Assembly (NCBI GenBank): GCA_026393755.1 | Contig: JAPKZO010000040.1 | Location: 313,524 to 377,523, forward strand | DNA length: 64,000 nucleotides | Reading direction: 5' to 3' | Source: Acidobacteriota bacterium | GTDB lineage: Bacteria; Acidobacteriota; Vicinamibacteria; Vicinamibacterales; JAKQTR01 | Shown: positions 17,878 to 26,553 of the stretch, piece by piece | How positions within the stretch are numbered: position 1 is the first letter of the stretch | Layout: every line of letters starts with the position of its first letter | Position numbers and translations under genes: made by a program | Notes under the pieces: model-generated | Told to the model about the DNA's origin: nothing | Seen by the model: the letters and a program-made list of their open reading frames with translations, nothing else | Database searches by the model: none

Positions 17878-18949
17878 GGGTTCCTCCTTTGCTCGTGTCG
17901 CGCGCCACGGCGGTGGTCAAGAGCTCGGCGATCTTGTGCGGCGGAAGCACGAATCGGGCCGCACCCAATTTGATCGTTTCGGCCGGCATGCCGAAGACCA
18001 CGCAGCTCTCCTCATCCTGCGCGATGGTGAGCGCGCCCCGGTCCGCCATGAGCTTAAGCTCCTCGGCGCCGTCCCGGCCCATGCCGGTCAGGAGCACGCC
18101 GATGGCTCGGCGGCCGAAACGCTCGGCCACCGACCGGAACAAGACTCCCACCGACGGCCGCACGCCGTTCAGCGGAGCATCCCGGGTTGTCTCCAGCTCG
18201 CCCCGCCGGGCAACGCGCAGGTGATGGTCGTCGGGTGCGACGTAGACGTGACCGGGCAATGGGGTCTCTCCGCCATGTGCCACGTGCACCGGCAAACCCG
18301 AGGCTGTAGTGAGCCACTCGGCGAAGCCGGCCGTGAAACCGGCGGCAATGTGCTGGACCACGAGTATCGGGATCGGGAACGCGGGCGACAGACATGACAG
18401 TATCCGCAAGACCGCCGGCGGGCCTCCGGTGGACGCCCCGATCGCGACGATGGCCGCGTCATGGCCACTCCCATCGCACAGCACGGGCCCGGCAGCAACT
18501 GCGGTCACATGCGTTGGGGTGGCCGGGGACCGGTTCCACCGCCGCACCACTTTGACCTCGGACATCAGCTTGAGGGCAGTGATGATCGCGGCGGATTCGG
18601 CATCGGCGTCAGGGCCGGTCAGGCCCCGGGGTTTCTTTACCGCGGCAAGCGCGCCCACCTCCAGGGCGCGCATGACGGTGTGCATCTCGCTGAAGTGCGT
18701 GCTGGCCGTGCACACGACGATCGGCACGGGGTTCGACGACATGATCCGCCGGGTCGTCTCGAAGCCGTCAATCCCCGGCAGATGAATATCCATGAGGATC
18801 ACGTCGGGAAGGTGCTCGGCGAGGAACTCGAGCGCCGCTTCTCCGCTGCCGGCGACGCCGATGACCTGCATGTCCGGATCGGTCTTGAGGATGTAGACCA
18901 GGTAGTCGCGGATCACCCGCGAGTCCTCGACAATGAGCACATTGATCAC
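17870..18949 (-). CDS. cheB: CheB-type chemoreceptor methylesterase (WspF-like)
   Basis: This 359-residue protein-glutamate methylesterase resets receptor methylation. The receiver domain covers residues 1-120, with D54 in LMDIHLPGIDG. The esterase domain spans about 165-355, with catalytic Ser in GASTGGP, His in VQHIAAGF and Asp in TGMGRDGAEEL. The GTG at 18949 is chosen because GGAGG precedes it and the protein then starts at the receiver's first strand. The frame is open far upstream, but that part is the antisense-like shadow of cheA. It overlaps cheA by 4 bases (GTGA) and the following hybrid kinase by 8 bases. A single MCP is encoded alongside, which is its probable substrate. Confidence 0.92.
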   Translation of the reverse strand: MINVLIVEDSRVIRDYLVYILKTDPDMQVIGVAGSGEAALEFLAEHLPDVILMDIHLPGIDGFETTRRIMSSNPVPIVVCTASTHFSEMHTVMRALEVGALAAVKKPRGLTGPDADAESAAIITALKLMSEVKVVRRWNRSPATPTHVTAVAAGPVLCDGSGHDAAIVAIGASTGGPPAVLRILSCLSPAFPIPILVVQHIAAGFTAGFAEWLTTASGLPVHVAHGGETPLPGHVYVAPDDHHLRVARRGELETTRDAPLNGVRPSVGVLFRSVAERFGRRAIGVLLTGMGRDGAEELKLMADRGALTIAQDEESCVVFGMPAETIKLGAARFVLPPHKIAELLTTAVARDTSKGGTRG

Positions 18950-21237
18950 AGGAGCCTCCGGATGATTTCGAGCAGGTTGCTCTGATCGAAATCGCTCTTG
19001 GCGATGTAGGCGTTGGCGCCCACCTCGATGCCGTATTCGCGGTCCTTCTGCGATCCCAGCGCCGTGACCAGCACCACCGGCAGCTCGCCGAGCTTCTTGT
19101 CGGCGCGGATCCTGGCGGTGAGCTCGAAGCCGTTCATCCGCGGCATGTCCACGTCCGACACCACCAGGTCGAACGGCTCGGTCTTGAGCCTGGTCAGCGC
19201 GTCCAGGCCATCCACGGTGGCCACCACCTCGTAACCGGCGCCCTCCAGGATGCTCTTCACCAGCGTCCGGGCAGTGATCGAGTCCTCGACGATGAGCAGG
19301 CGCCCGCGCCGTTCGGGCACGGTGTCGTGCGCCTTTGCGGCGTCTATCGGCCCCGGCGCGCCGGCCGTGCTCGCGGACTCCACGAGGTCGACGACATTGA
19401 GAATGGGGATGACCGCGCCGCTGCCCGAGATGCAGGCGCCGGCGACGTTGCGAACTCTGGCGAGTTGCTGGCCCAGTCGCTTGACCAGTACCTCCTGCTC
19501 GCCCTGCACTTCGTCGACGAGGAACGCGACCCGGCGGTCGGCGGCTCGCACCACCACCACGGGGCGGGCCGCGCCATCGACGCGCCCGTCCGGCCCGGAG
19601 AGCTCGAGCACGTCCCGCAGGCGCACCAGCGACACCGCGTCCTTGCCCAGCGCGATGGTCTGACGGTTCTCGACCGTCTTGATCTCGTCCGGCTTCACCC
19701 GGCCCACGCGCTCCACGCTGGCGGTCGGGATCGCAAAGCGCCGGCCGGCGACCTCGACGAACACGCCGCGGAAGGTCGCCAGCGACAAGGGCACGAGCAT
19801 ACAAAACGTCGTACCTGCGCCGGGCGCCGAAGTCACGGCGATCGTTCCGCCGAGCTTCTCGACCTTCTCGCGTACGATGGCCAGGCCGAGCCCCCTGCCC
19901 GACAAGTCGGTGACAATCGGACTGGTCGACAGCCCGGAGCGGAAGACGAGCGGGGTCACGTCGGCCTGGGCCAGTTGGGCCGCTTCGTCGGCCGCGATGA
20001 GTCCGCGACGGACGGCGGCCTTCCTGACGTTGTCGGTATTGATCCCGGCGCCGTCGTCGCCCACGGTGAGCTCGACCCGGCTCCCCTCGACCGGTTTCAC
20101 CGTGATCGTGACAGACCCACGGCCGGATTTGCCCAGCTCACGGCGTGCATCCGGCTTCTCGATGCCGTGATCGGCGCAGTTGCGCAACAAGTGGATGAGC
20201 GGGTCCTTGAGTTCGTCGAGCACCCGGCGATCGATCTCGATGTCCTCCCCGTGCACGAGGAGGTCCGCCTCCTTGCCCTGGTCCCGCGCCAGGTCGCGCA
20301 GTACCGCAGGCAGGGTGCCGAGAAGGTACGAGCAGGGAAGCAGGAGCATCTTCTTGGTGTCCTCGAGGACTGCGTCGGTCATAGCCGCAAGAGAGAGGGC
20401 GTCCTGATGCGCGGCCCCGGCCACCTTCCGTAGCGAGTTCTCGAGCGTCCTGGCGTACAGCATCTCCGACTCGAGCAGATCGGACGCGGCCGTCGTCGCT
20501 TCATGACCTCGGCGCCGCCGCGCCGCCTGGCCGACGCGCCGCTGGTTCCAGCCGGCAAGATCCGCGGCGAGCGCGCGCAATTCAGCGGCGCGTTCGCGTG
20601 CGGCAATCTTGGCGCCCACCAGTTCCTCGGCTTCGAGCAGGATGGCGCCGAGCTTTCTCGTGGAAACGCGGACAGTATCTGGCGCGGCCATGGCTGCAAC
20701 GGTGCGCGGCGCAGGTGGATCTGGCGGCGCTGACCCCACACACGCAGCCGGAGCTGAATGCGCGCTGAAGGAGGCGCGGGGCTGAGACCGAACGGCAACC
20801 GCCGGCGGTTCGGCGCTTTCGTTCGCCGTTTTCCGAACGATTCGCTTGAGTGTTGCAAGCGCCTGCTGCTCCTTCTTCTCGCCTTCCGACGACGGTGCGA
20901 CACCGAGACTCCCGCACAATGTCCCAAGAACACCGACCGCGGGATGAATGGCATCGAGCAGTCCCGTGGACACCTTGAGGTCTTCGCGCTTCATGGCCGC
21001 GAAGATGCTCTCGAGTTCCTGGCACAGCGCCTCCACACCGGCGAGGCTCACCGACCGCGCCGCGCCCTTGAGGGAATGGGATTCCCGGAAGATGCGTTCG
21101 ATGAGTGGCGGCCGCCCGGCATCGTCCGTGCGCTCGAGCGCCACGAGGCCCGCAGTCATGGTCTCGATATGCTCTGCCGCCTCGACCCGGAAGGTCTCGC
21201 GCAGCCGCGCCAGGAACTCCTCCTTCTTCTTATCCAT
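18946..21237 (-). CDS. cheA: CheA-type hybrid histidine kinase with C-terminal receiver (WspE-like)
   Basis: This 763-residue chemosensory kinase has the following order. The Hpt domain is at residues 5-105, with phospho-His H54 in RESHSLKGAARS. A linker follows with no evident P2 domain. The dimerisation/linker region is Arg-rich. HATPase is at about 330-490 (HLLRNCADHGIE, GDDGAGI, GRGLGLAIV), a CheW-like domain is at about 492-625, and the receiver is at about 643-763 (Asp near 693 in SDVDMPRMNG). The CheA-REC fusion is the WspE/FrzE/PilL-like form used in alternative chemosensory systems. The receiver may act as a phosphate sink or competitor to the downstream hybrid kinase. It follows the MCP gene after 138 bases holding two strong stem-loops, and it overlaps cheB by 4 bases. 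Confidence 0.93.
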   Translation of the reverse strand: MDKKKEEFLARLRETFRVEAAEHIETMTAGLVALERTDDAGRPPLIERIFRESHSLKGAARSVSLAGVEALCQELESIFAAMKREDLKVSTGLLDAIHPAVGVLGTLCGSLGVAPSSEGEKKEQQALATLKRIVRKTANESAEPPAVAVRSQPRASFSAHSAPAACVGSAPPDPPAPRTVAAMAAPDTVRVSTRKLGAILLEAEELVGAKIAARERAAELRALAADLAGWNQRRVGQAARRRRGHEATTAASDLLESEMLYARTLENSLRKVAGAAHQDALSLAAMTDAVLEDTKKMLLLPCSYLLGTLPAVLRDLARDQGKEADLLVHGEDIEIDRRVLDELKDPLIHLLRNCADHGIEKPDARRELGKSGRGSVTITVKPVEGSRVELTVGDDGAGINTDNVRKAAVRRGLIAADEAAQLAQADVTPLVFRSGLSTSPIVTDLSGRGLGLAIVREKVEKLGGTIAVTSAPGAGTTFCMLVPLSLATFRGVFVEVAGRRFAIPTASVERVGRVKPDEIKTVENRQTIALGKDAVSLVRLRDVLELSGPDGRVDGAARPVVVVRAADRRVAFLVDEVQGEQEVLVKRLGQQLARVRNVAGACISGSGAVIPILNVVDLVESASTAGAPGPIDAAKAHDTVPERRGRLLIVEDSITARTLVKSILEGAGYEVVATVDGLDALTRLKTEPFDLVVSDVDMPRMNGFELTARIRADKKLGELPVVLVTALGSQKDREYGIEVGANAYIAKSDFDQSNLLEIIRRLL

Positions 21238-21270
21238 GCCTTCCCCTGCCCCGCCTCAGTACTTCGAGTC

Positions 21271-21316
21271 GCAACTACGGCTCCGTATCGGTTGCGCCCA
21301 CAACGGCCGTAGTTGC
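21271..21316 (-). repeat. Stem-loop 1 between the MCP gene and cheA
   Basis: The perfect 11-base arms gcaactacggc (21271-21281) and gccgtagttgc (21306-21316) enclose a 24-base loop that itself contains gttg/caac. It lies about 34 bases upstream of the cheA start. There is no T-run, so it does not look like a classical terminator; an RNA-processing or attenuation role is possible. Confidence 0.6.
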
Positions 21317-21326
21317 TTCCTCAGCA

Positions 21327-21379
21327 CTGAGTCCTGAGGGCACAATTACGTTGCCGCATTTGTGCATCGAAGGACTCAG
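21327..21379 (-). repeat. Stem-loop 2 overlapping the MCP stop codon
   Basis: The outer arms ctgagtcct (21327-21335) and aggactcag (21371-21379) are perfect complements. An inner pair, gcacaa (21340-21345) and ttgtgc (21360-21365), extends the hairpin. The distal arm covers the MCP stop codon at 21376-21378. With stem-loop 1 it makes a two-hairpin intercistronic element inside the operon. Confidence 0.6.
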
Positions 21380-23022
21380 GCCTCGACGCGCTGCCGTTGG
21401 ACCAGGATCTTCAGCCGTCCGCCCAGTTCCTGCAGGCTTTGCGCCGACGCCTCGAGTTGCTTGGTACCCGCCATGTTCTGGGTGGTGGCCTGCCGGATGT
21501 TGGCAATGGCTGAGGCGATCTGATCCATGCCGGCGAGCTGTTGCTGGCTCGACGCGGCGATCTGGGTCGCCGCCTGCGCGGCCTCGCTCACGCTGCCCGT
21601 TAGCGCGCGGATCGAATCGCCCGCCTCAGACGCCTGCTTGACCCCGGCGGCCACCGCCTTGGTTCCCTGCTCGGTGGCCAGGACCGCGGCGCTCGTCGCC
21701 TTCTGCACCTCCATCAGGATGGTCCGCACCTGCGTGGTCGCCTGCCGCGACTGCTCGGCCAGGCTCTTCACTTCCTGCGCGACCACCGCGAAACCTTTGC
21801 CGTACTCGCCGGCGCGACTGGCCTCGATGGCGGCGTTCACCGCCAGGAGATTGGACTGCTCGGCGAGGTCGTTGACCGTGGCGATGATCTCACCGATGGT
21901 CTGGCCCTGTTCGGAGAGCCGCACCACGCTCTCGGCGATGGACTCCATCTGCTCGCGGATGCGGTTCATGCCCTCGAGGGTCTCGGCGACGGCCTTGCGG
22001 CCGGTCTCGGAAACGGCAGCCGCCTTCTGAGCGGTCTCCTGGACGTTCTTCGCCTTCTGGTTGGAGACGTGGGCCGTCTGCTTGACCTCCTCGGCGGTGG
22101 TTGAGGTCTCGCTCACGGCGGTAGCCGTCTCGGACGCGCTCGCAGCGACCTGGGATACCGTAGCCAGGATCTCGGTCGACGAGGAGGCGAGCACGCCGAA
22201 GCCGCTCTGCAGCTCCTTGTTCAAGCTGCGCAAATTGTCGACCATGGTCCGCAGGGCCTCCTGCATCGCGCCGACCTCGTCTGACCGACCCTCCGCCTCG
22301 ACCTGCACCGTCAGGTCGCCCGCGGCGATCCGCTGGGCCACGCCGGTGACCGCCTTCAGCGGAACGGCGATGAGGCGGTTCATCAACCACACCATGAAGA
22401 CGCCGAAGCCAAGTGCGAGCACCGCAACGATCCCGAAGATGCGCGACGTGTCGCGCACGCCCTGCTGAGACTTGGCCACCGCTGCGGCGGTGTCCTTCTC
22501 GAGGTTGGCGATCAACGATGCGAGTGTCTCGCGGATTCTATTCATGCGATCGGTTTGCGTCCCGAAACCCAGCGCGCGGGCCTCCTCCATCTGCCCCTGA
22601 TGCACCAGCCCCAGATCCTTCATCCAAAACTGGTAGAACTCCGCGAGCAGGTTCTTGACCTCGGCGACTGCGGCGATGTCCTCGCTGTCATTGCGCCCCC
22701 CCAAAATGGTTCCCACGTCCGCAACGAGCCGGTGGATTTCTTTCTGGCGCTCTGTGATGTCGCGCTCGTGGGCGGCTTGAACCACCTTGTCGGCTGCGTA
22801 CAGCAACTCGAACATATCGCCCCGCTGATGATTCACATGGCTTCTGATTTGCATCACATCAACCGAGGCCCGGAACTCCTGGTCGACGATGCTCCGTTGG
22901 GACTGATCTAGAGCGCTCGTTCCCTGGTAGGCAACGGCAACAACGACGCCGAGCAGCACCACAATGGCACCGAACCCGAGCAACAGTTTCGACTTCGTCT
23001 TGAGATTCGTGAACCAACCCAT
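21376..23022 (-). CDS. Methyl-accepting chemotaxis protein (WspA-like)
   Basis: This 548-residue transmembrane receptor has TM1 at residues 12-34. A four-helix-bundle-type sensor covers about 35-185, and TM2 is at about 188-212. HAMP follows at about 213-265, then a long coiled-coil signalling domain to about 540. The hairpin tip is recognisable in [27 protein letters not shown], which carries the CheA/CheW contact residues. No C-terminal CheR/CheB-tethering pentapeptide (NWETF type) is present; it ends in VQRQRVEA. Its ligand is unknown. It is the only MCP in the operon, flanked by cheW (32 bases upstream) and cheA, matching the composition of Wsp surface-sensing arrays. Confidence 0.93.
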   Translation of the reverse strand: MGWFTNLKTKSKLLLGFGAIVVLLGVVVAVAYQGTSALDQSQRSIVDQEFRASVDVMQIRSHVNHQRGDMFELLYAADKVVQAAHERDITERQKEIHRLVADVGTILGGRNDSEDIAAVAEVKNLLAEFYQFWMKDLGLVHQGQMEEARALGFGTQTDRMNRIRETLASLIANLEKDTAAAVAKSQQGVRDTSRIFGIVAVLALGFGVFMVWLMNRLIAVPLKAVTGVAQRIAAGDLTVQVEAEGRSDEVGAMQEALRTMVDNLRSLNKELQSGFGVLASSSTEILATVSQVAASASETATAVSETSTTAEEVKQTAHVSNQKAKNVQETAQKAAAVSETGRKAVAETLEGMNRIREQMESIAESVVRLSEQGQTIGEIIATVNDLAEQSNLLAVNAAIEASRAGEYGKGFAVVAQEVKSLAEQSRQATTQVRTILMEVQKATSAAVLATEQGTKAVAAGVKQASEAGDSIRALTGSVSEAAQAATQIAASSQQQLAGMDQIASAIANIRQATTQNMAGTKQLEASAQSLQELGGRLKILVQRQRVEA

Positions 23023-23054
23023 GACTATCCCCCTTCTGACGGAAGTCAGCGCAT

Positions 23055-23663
23055 CTACCTGGTGACCTGCTCGTTGACCTTGAGACCAGCGTCTGCGAGC
23101 AGGCGGTCGCCGTCGAGCACGGTCAACATCTGGCCGGTGACACCTTTGAGAAACCTCTCGCGGATGCCGGTGAGGGTGGGCAGGCCGTCCTGCAGTGCCG
23201 ACACTGTTACCGACCGCACGCCATCAATGGAGTCCGCGAGCAACCCGATCTCGTTGTCGCCGCCTCCCAATACGATGACCCGGTTGAGGTCGGTGAGGCC
23301 TCGGGCCGGCAAGTCGAAGAATTTACGCAGGTCCACGATCGCCAGGATCCGGCCGCGCAGGTTCATCACGCCGGCGACAAAGGGCGGCGTGCAGGGCACC
23401 GCTGTCAGGTCCTTGAGCTGGCAGACCTCGCGGACGCGGCAGGTCTCGACGCCATAGGTCTCGCCGGCCAGCGAGAACGCCAGCACCTCGAGCCGCTCCG
23501 CGTCGTCCGTCTTGGCGGGTGGCCTGGCCGCCGCCCTCGCGCGCGTTTCGAGAATGCGGCGGGTCTCTTCCGGGCCGTGTTTGAACCCTCCGGAGATGGC
23601 CGCCGCCGACAGTGCGAGGCGGCGGTGGATCGCGTCCCAGTCGATCGTGCGTGGTTGCGGCAT
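23055..23663 (-). CDS. cheW: CheW-type coupling protein with N-terminal extension (WspD-like)
   Basis: This 202-residue scaffold links receptor to CheA. The CheW domain covers about residues 58-195 ([43 protein letters not shown], the receptor-contact segment; [14 protein letters not shown]). The first ~55 residues are an extra helical region ([15 protein letters not shown]...[12 protein letters not shown]), as in WspD, where the N-terminal helix precedes the CheW fold. It follows cheR by three bases and precedes the MCP by 32 bases. Having two CheW genes with cheR between them is the Wsp gene order. The family assignment is firm; the WspD parallel rests on architecture and position. Confidence 0.92.
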   Translation of the reverse strand: MPQPRTIDWDAIHRRLALSAAAISGGFKHGPEETRRILETRARAAARPPAKTDDAERLEVLAFSLAGETYGVETCRVREVCQLKDLTAVPCTPPFVAGVMNLRGRILAIVDLRKFFDLPARGLTDLNRVIVLGGGDNEIGLLADSIDGVRSVTVSALQDGLPTLTGIRERFLKGVTGQMLTVLDGDRLLADAGLKVNEQVTR

Positions 23664-23666
23664 GGC

Positions 23667-25070
23667 TTAGGCTTCCGTCATCGCTCGAACCGACTCGACG
23701 AGGCGTCCGCAGGTCATTCCGTCGGACTCGGGCACGATCTCATCCCGGCGCCTGGCTGATAGGAGCTCGAGCGCGATCGCGAGGTGGCGCCTGGATTCCT
23801 TCTGCTTGCCGAGCTGCTTGTAGAGCCCCCCAAGCGCGTGGTGGGCGAGGATGAAATCCTGATCGAGGTAGAGGACCTTGCCGAGCGCCGTGATAGCTTC
23901 ATCGAGCCGGCCAAGCTCGTTGCAGATCGCCGCGTGCAGGAAATGTGCGGCAGGGTTGGTGCGCCCGGCCGCGATGGCGTCCTGGCACGACGTGAGCGCC
24001 TCCTCGAGCCTGCCCTGATTGGCGTAGGTTCGTGCCCGCACCAGGAGATCCTCACAACGCGACTCGGTGATCGGCGTCGTTGCCGAGGCAGATGCCACCG
24101 GCGCGACCGGCTCGACTGGCACAAGAGGCGCGGGGGCCACGACGAATGTGGGCTCGTGTACCGCGACAGCGGACGCGGTGGCGGGCGAGACCAGTTCCGG
24201 CCAGGATTCAGCGCGGACCCGCTGTGAGGTCTTGCGATAGAGAAGGACTCCGCCGATATTCTCCATGGCGAACATCCGGAACAGCGTCGTGCTGGCCTCG
24301 GCAGGATTGACCACGAGATAGCCACCGTCCACGAGGCAACGATGCAGCGCCGCCACGACTCGTCGCTGGTGGCCGGGGGTGAAGTACATGAGAACGTTGC
24401 GACAGAAGATCACGTCCATCGCGTTGGTGTGGTTGGCGAGCGACGGGTAAACGTCTTCAGCCAGGTTGAGGTAGCCGAAGTGAACCAGTTTCTTGAACGT
24501 CGGATCGATCGCCAGCTTCTTGTCCGGCACGGGAGAAAAGAACCGTTCGCGAAGCCAGCCGGGTGCGCCGCGAAACGACCATTCGGAGTAGACGCCCGCC
24601 TCAGCCCTGGCGAGGAACTTCGGGTTGATGTCGGTGGCGAGAATCGAGACGTTCCACGTCCGGAGGTCCGGCAGCGCACGGACGCACGTGACGGCGAGGG
24701 AGTACGCTTCTTCCCCGGTGCAACACCCCGCGCTCCACAAGCGGAGTGTCCGACCCGCTTCCGAGCGCCTCGCGACAAGCGGCGGCAGGATCTCCCGCTC
24801 GAGCGCTTCGAAGCTCGCCGGGTCGCGGAAGAAGTAGGTTTCGCCCACGGTCAGGTGGCTGGCGAGCGTTTCGACTTGCCGGGTCGTGAGATCCCGGGTC
24901 ATGAGCCAACGCTCGCACGCGTCGGGATACTCGAAACCCAACTCCCGACCGGCGGCCTTGAGACCGCGAGCCAGATCGGGCCACCGCTCCTCGGGGAAAT
25001 GGAGACCCATGCGCTCCGCGATGAAGCCGCTCACCTCGCCCAAGAGCGTCCTGTCCAGTGCGCTGATCAT
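23667..25070 (-). CDS. cheR: CheR-type receptor methyltransferase with TPR tail (WspC-like)
   Basis: This 467-residue protein methylates glutamates of chemoreceptors using SAM. The N-terminal helical CheR domain is at about residues 5-80. The SAM-binding Rossmann domain is at about 85-275, with LRLWSAGCCTGEEAYSLA, the motif that holds SAM, near 110-127 and VIFCRNVLMYF near 218. After a Pro/Ala/Val-rich linker (about 295-335), TPR repeats occupy about 340-450 (RARTYANQGRLEEAL, HFLHAAICNELGRLDEAI, HHALGGLYKQLGKQ). TPR-tailed CheR proteins bind receptors without the pentapeptide, consistent with the neighbouring MCP lacking one. The start overlaps the upstream cheW stop by 4 bases (ATGA). Confidence 0.93.
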   Translation of the reverse strand: MISALDRTLLGEVSGFIAERMGLHFPEERWPDLARGLKAAGRELGFEYPDACERWLMTRDLTTRQVETLASHLTVGETYFFRDPASFEALEREILPPLVARRSEAGRTLRLWSAGCCTGEEAYSLAVTCVRALPDLRTWNVSILATDINPKFLARAEAGVYSEWSFRGAPGWLRERFFSPVPDKKLAIDPTFKKLVHFGYLNLAEDVYPSLANHTNAMDVIFCRNVLMYFTPGHQRRVVAALHRCLVDGGYLVVNPAEASTTLFRMFAMENIGGVLLYRKTSQRVRAESWPELVSPATASAVAVHEPTFVVAPAPLVPVEPVAPVASASATTPITESRCEDLLVRARTYANQGRLEEALTSCQDAIAAGRTNPAAHFLHAAICNELGRLDEAITALGKVLYLDQDFILAHHALGGLYKQLGKQKESRRHLAIALELLSARRRDEIVPESDGMTCGRLVESVRAMTEA

Positions 25071-25645
25071 CGCGACGGCACTCCCCGCTCGGGCGCGTCG
25101 TCACGGCCGCCGCTCACAGTGGCATCGCTGCCGGCGGTACTGCTCAGTGCGCGATCGATCGCTGCCTCCTCTTCGAGGGACAGCAGGTGCCCGAGGTCGT
25201 GGATCAGGATCAGGCCGTCCTCGAGCTTCACCGCACCGTCCACCAGCTCGAGCCGGGGCATAAACTCACCCGCCGGCGCATAGCTCTCCGGCGAGGCCTC
25301 GATCACCCCTTTCGTTTCATCGACCAGGAGCGCAACGGTTCGGTTCCCGGCCGTGGTGACGATGAGGTGGTCGGACAGCCTAACCTCGCGCGGCGGGTGG
25401 TTGAAGCGCATGCGGATGTCGATGACGGGGATGACCACGCCGCCGAGATCGATAACGCCCAGGACGATCGCGGGCGCCTTGGGAAGCGGCGTGATGGCGA
25501 CCACGCGGATGCACCGCTGCACGCGAGCGAGATCCAGCGCGTAACGCTGGTCGTCCAGCGAGAAGACCACCAGAGATCGTTCTGCTTCCGGCGCGCGGCA
25601 CGCGCGGGCTAGAACGCTCTCGCTCTCCCGAATGACGGTGCTCAT
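25067..25645 (-). CDS. cheW: CheW-type coupling protein (WspB-like)
   Basis: This 192-residue coupling protein consists of one CheW domain at about residues 22-165 (VVFSLDDQRYALDLARVQRCI; IVLGVIDLGGVVIPVIDIRMRF; VALLVDETKGVIE) plus a short polar C-terminal tail. It is the first recognised chemosensory gene of the operon, coupled to cheR by an ATGA overlap. Its own ATG overlaps the stop of a 49-codon ORF (also ATGA). It lacks the N-terminal extension of the second CheW in the operon, so the two are not recent duplicates. Confidence 0.92.
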   Translation of the reverse strand: MSTVIRESESVLARACRAPEAERSLVVFSLDDQRYALDLARVQRCIRVVAITPLPKAPAIVLGVIDLGGVVIPVIDIRMRFNHPPREVRLSDHLIVTTAGNRTVALLVDETKGVIEASPESYAPAGEFMPRLELVDGAVKLEDGLILIHDLGHLLSLEEEAAIDRALSSTAGSDATVSGGRDDAPERGVPSR

Positions 25646-25791
25646 GATTTCGCGGGCTTCCGACGAGCCGTGGAAACGGTTTCCTTGCCGTGGGCATACC
25701 TGAAGACGATGGCACCAGCCTCAGGCTTCTTCTTGGGCCTCGGCTTCAGAACGCCGTCTCTCTTCGGTAGTGCGCGCTTTCGGCTGGTCAT
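25642..25791 (-). CDS. Small basic protein (49 residues), unknown function
   Basis: This short ORF begins ATG at 25791 and encodes a very Lys/Arg/Pro-rich protein: MTSRKRALPKRDG at the start, PRPKKKPEAG in the middle and TARRKPAKS at the end. Its stop overlaps the cheW start (ATGA), the same coupling used throughout this operon, which is the main support for it being real. I see no good ribosome-binding site. It does not resemble any family I know. It could bind nucleic acid or the acidic array proteins, or act only as a leader peptide that couples translation to cheW. Confidence 0.4.
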   Translation of the reverse strand: MTSRKRALPKRDGVLKPRPKKKPEAGAIVFRYAHGKETVSTARRKPAKS

Positions 25792-25896
25792 GGAAAGTAC
25801 ATGGTTGCGCAGTCCGGAATGGAGAGCTATCGCCCGAAGGGGTTAAATCAAGAAGATTTTGGGGCTATCTCGGGAAGACGCCTGAGGGATGGCCTG

Positions 25897-26553
25897 TCAG
25901 AGCTTGGCAATGCCTGCCTTGATGGCGAAGCGGACGAGGTCGGCCTGCTTGTGGATGTTCAGCTTGGCCATCACGCTGTTCCGGTGGGCGTGGATGGTAT
26001 TGACGGACACCTCCAGTCTGGCGGCGACTTCCTTGTTGCTGTGGCCTTCGGCTATAAGCTGTAGCACTTTCCTCTCCTGCGTGGTGAGCGCAACCGGGGC
26101 GGCTCCACGTTTCCGTGAGCCCGTTTTCCCCATGAGCCCGGCCTCAACGACGAAATGGGCGATTCGTGGACAGAGATAGTACTGTCCCGCGTGGACCGCG
26201 GTCACGGCCTCAACCACGTTTCGGGTGGCCATCTCCTTCGTCAAGTATCCCCGCGCACCGGCCGCCAGCGCCTCCTCCACCATGGCTTTCGTATCGTGCA
26301 GGCTCAGCATGATGATCTTCGCGGCCGGGGACTGCCTGAGCAGTTCTCTGGCGGTCTCGATTCCGTTCATATTGGGCATGGTGATATCGAGGATGAACAC
26401 GTCGGCGGCCTTCGTCCTGACCATCTTCAGAACTTCCATGCCGTCGGAAGCCTCGCCGACGACTACGATCTCCGCTCCGCTTCTTTCGATCGTCAACCGC
26501 AGCCCGTCCCTGACGACCGGATGATCATCGGCGATGATGACGCGAATGCTCAT
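25897..26553 (-). CDS. NarL/FixJ-family response regulator
   Basis: This 218-residue DNA-binding response regulator has a receiver at residues 3-120 (phospho-Asp in FILDITMPNMNG, near 58; DDHPVVRDGL at the start). A LuxR-type helix-turn-helix follows at about 150-212 (LTTQERKVLQLIAEGHSNKEVAARLEVSVNTI, then HRNSVMAKL). Its start overlaps the upstream kinase stop by 4 bases, so the pair is cognate. It lies 105 bases upstream of the chemosensory operon on the same strand and could either control it or be co-transcribed with it. Confidence 0.93.
   Translation of the reverse strand: MSIRVIIADDHPVVRDGLRLTIERSGAEIVVVGEASDGMEVLKMVRTKAADVFILDITMPNMNGIETARELLRQSPAAKIIMLSLHDTKAMVEEALAAGARGYLTKEMATRNVVEAVTAVHAGQYYLCPRIAHFVVEAGLMGKTGSRKRGAAPVALTTQERKVLQLIAEGHSNKEVAARLEVSVNTIHAHRNSVMAKLNIHKQADLVRFAIKAGIAKL

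Noticed and set aside
15187..25791. Flagellar chemotaxis operon
   Set aside because: No cheY, cheZ/cheD, flagellar or motor gene is present; CheA-REC, TPR-CheR and twin CheW match alternative (Wsp-type) systems.
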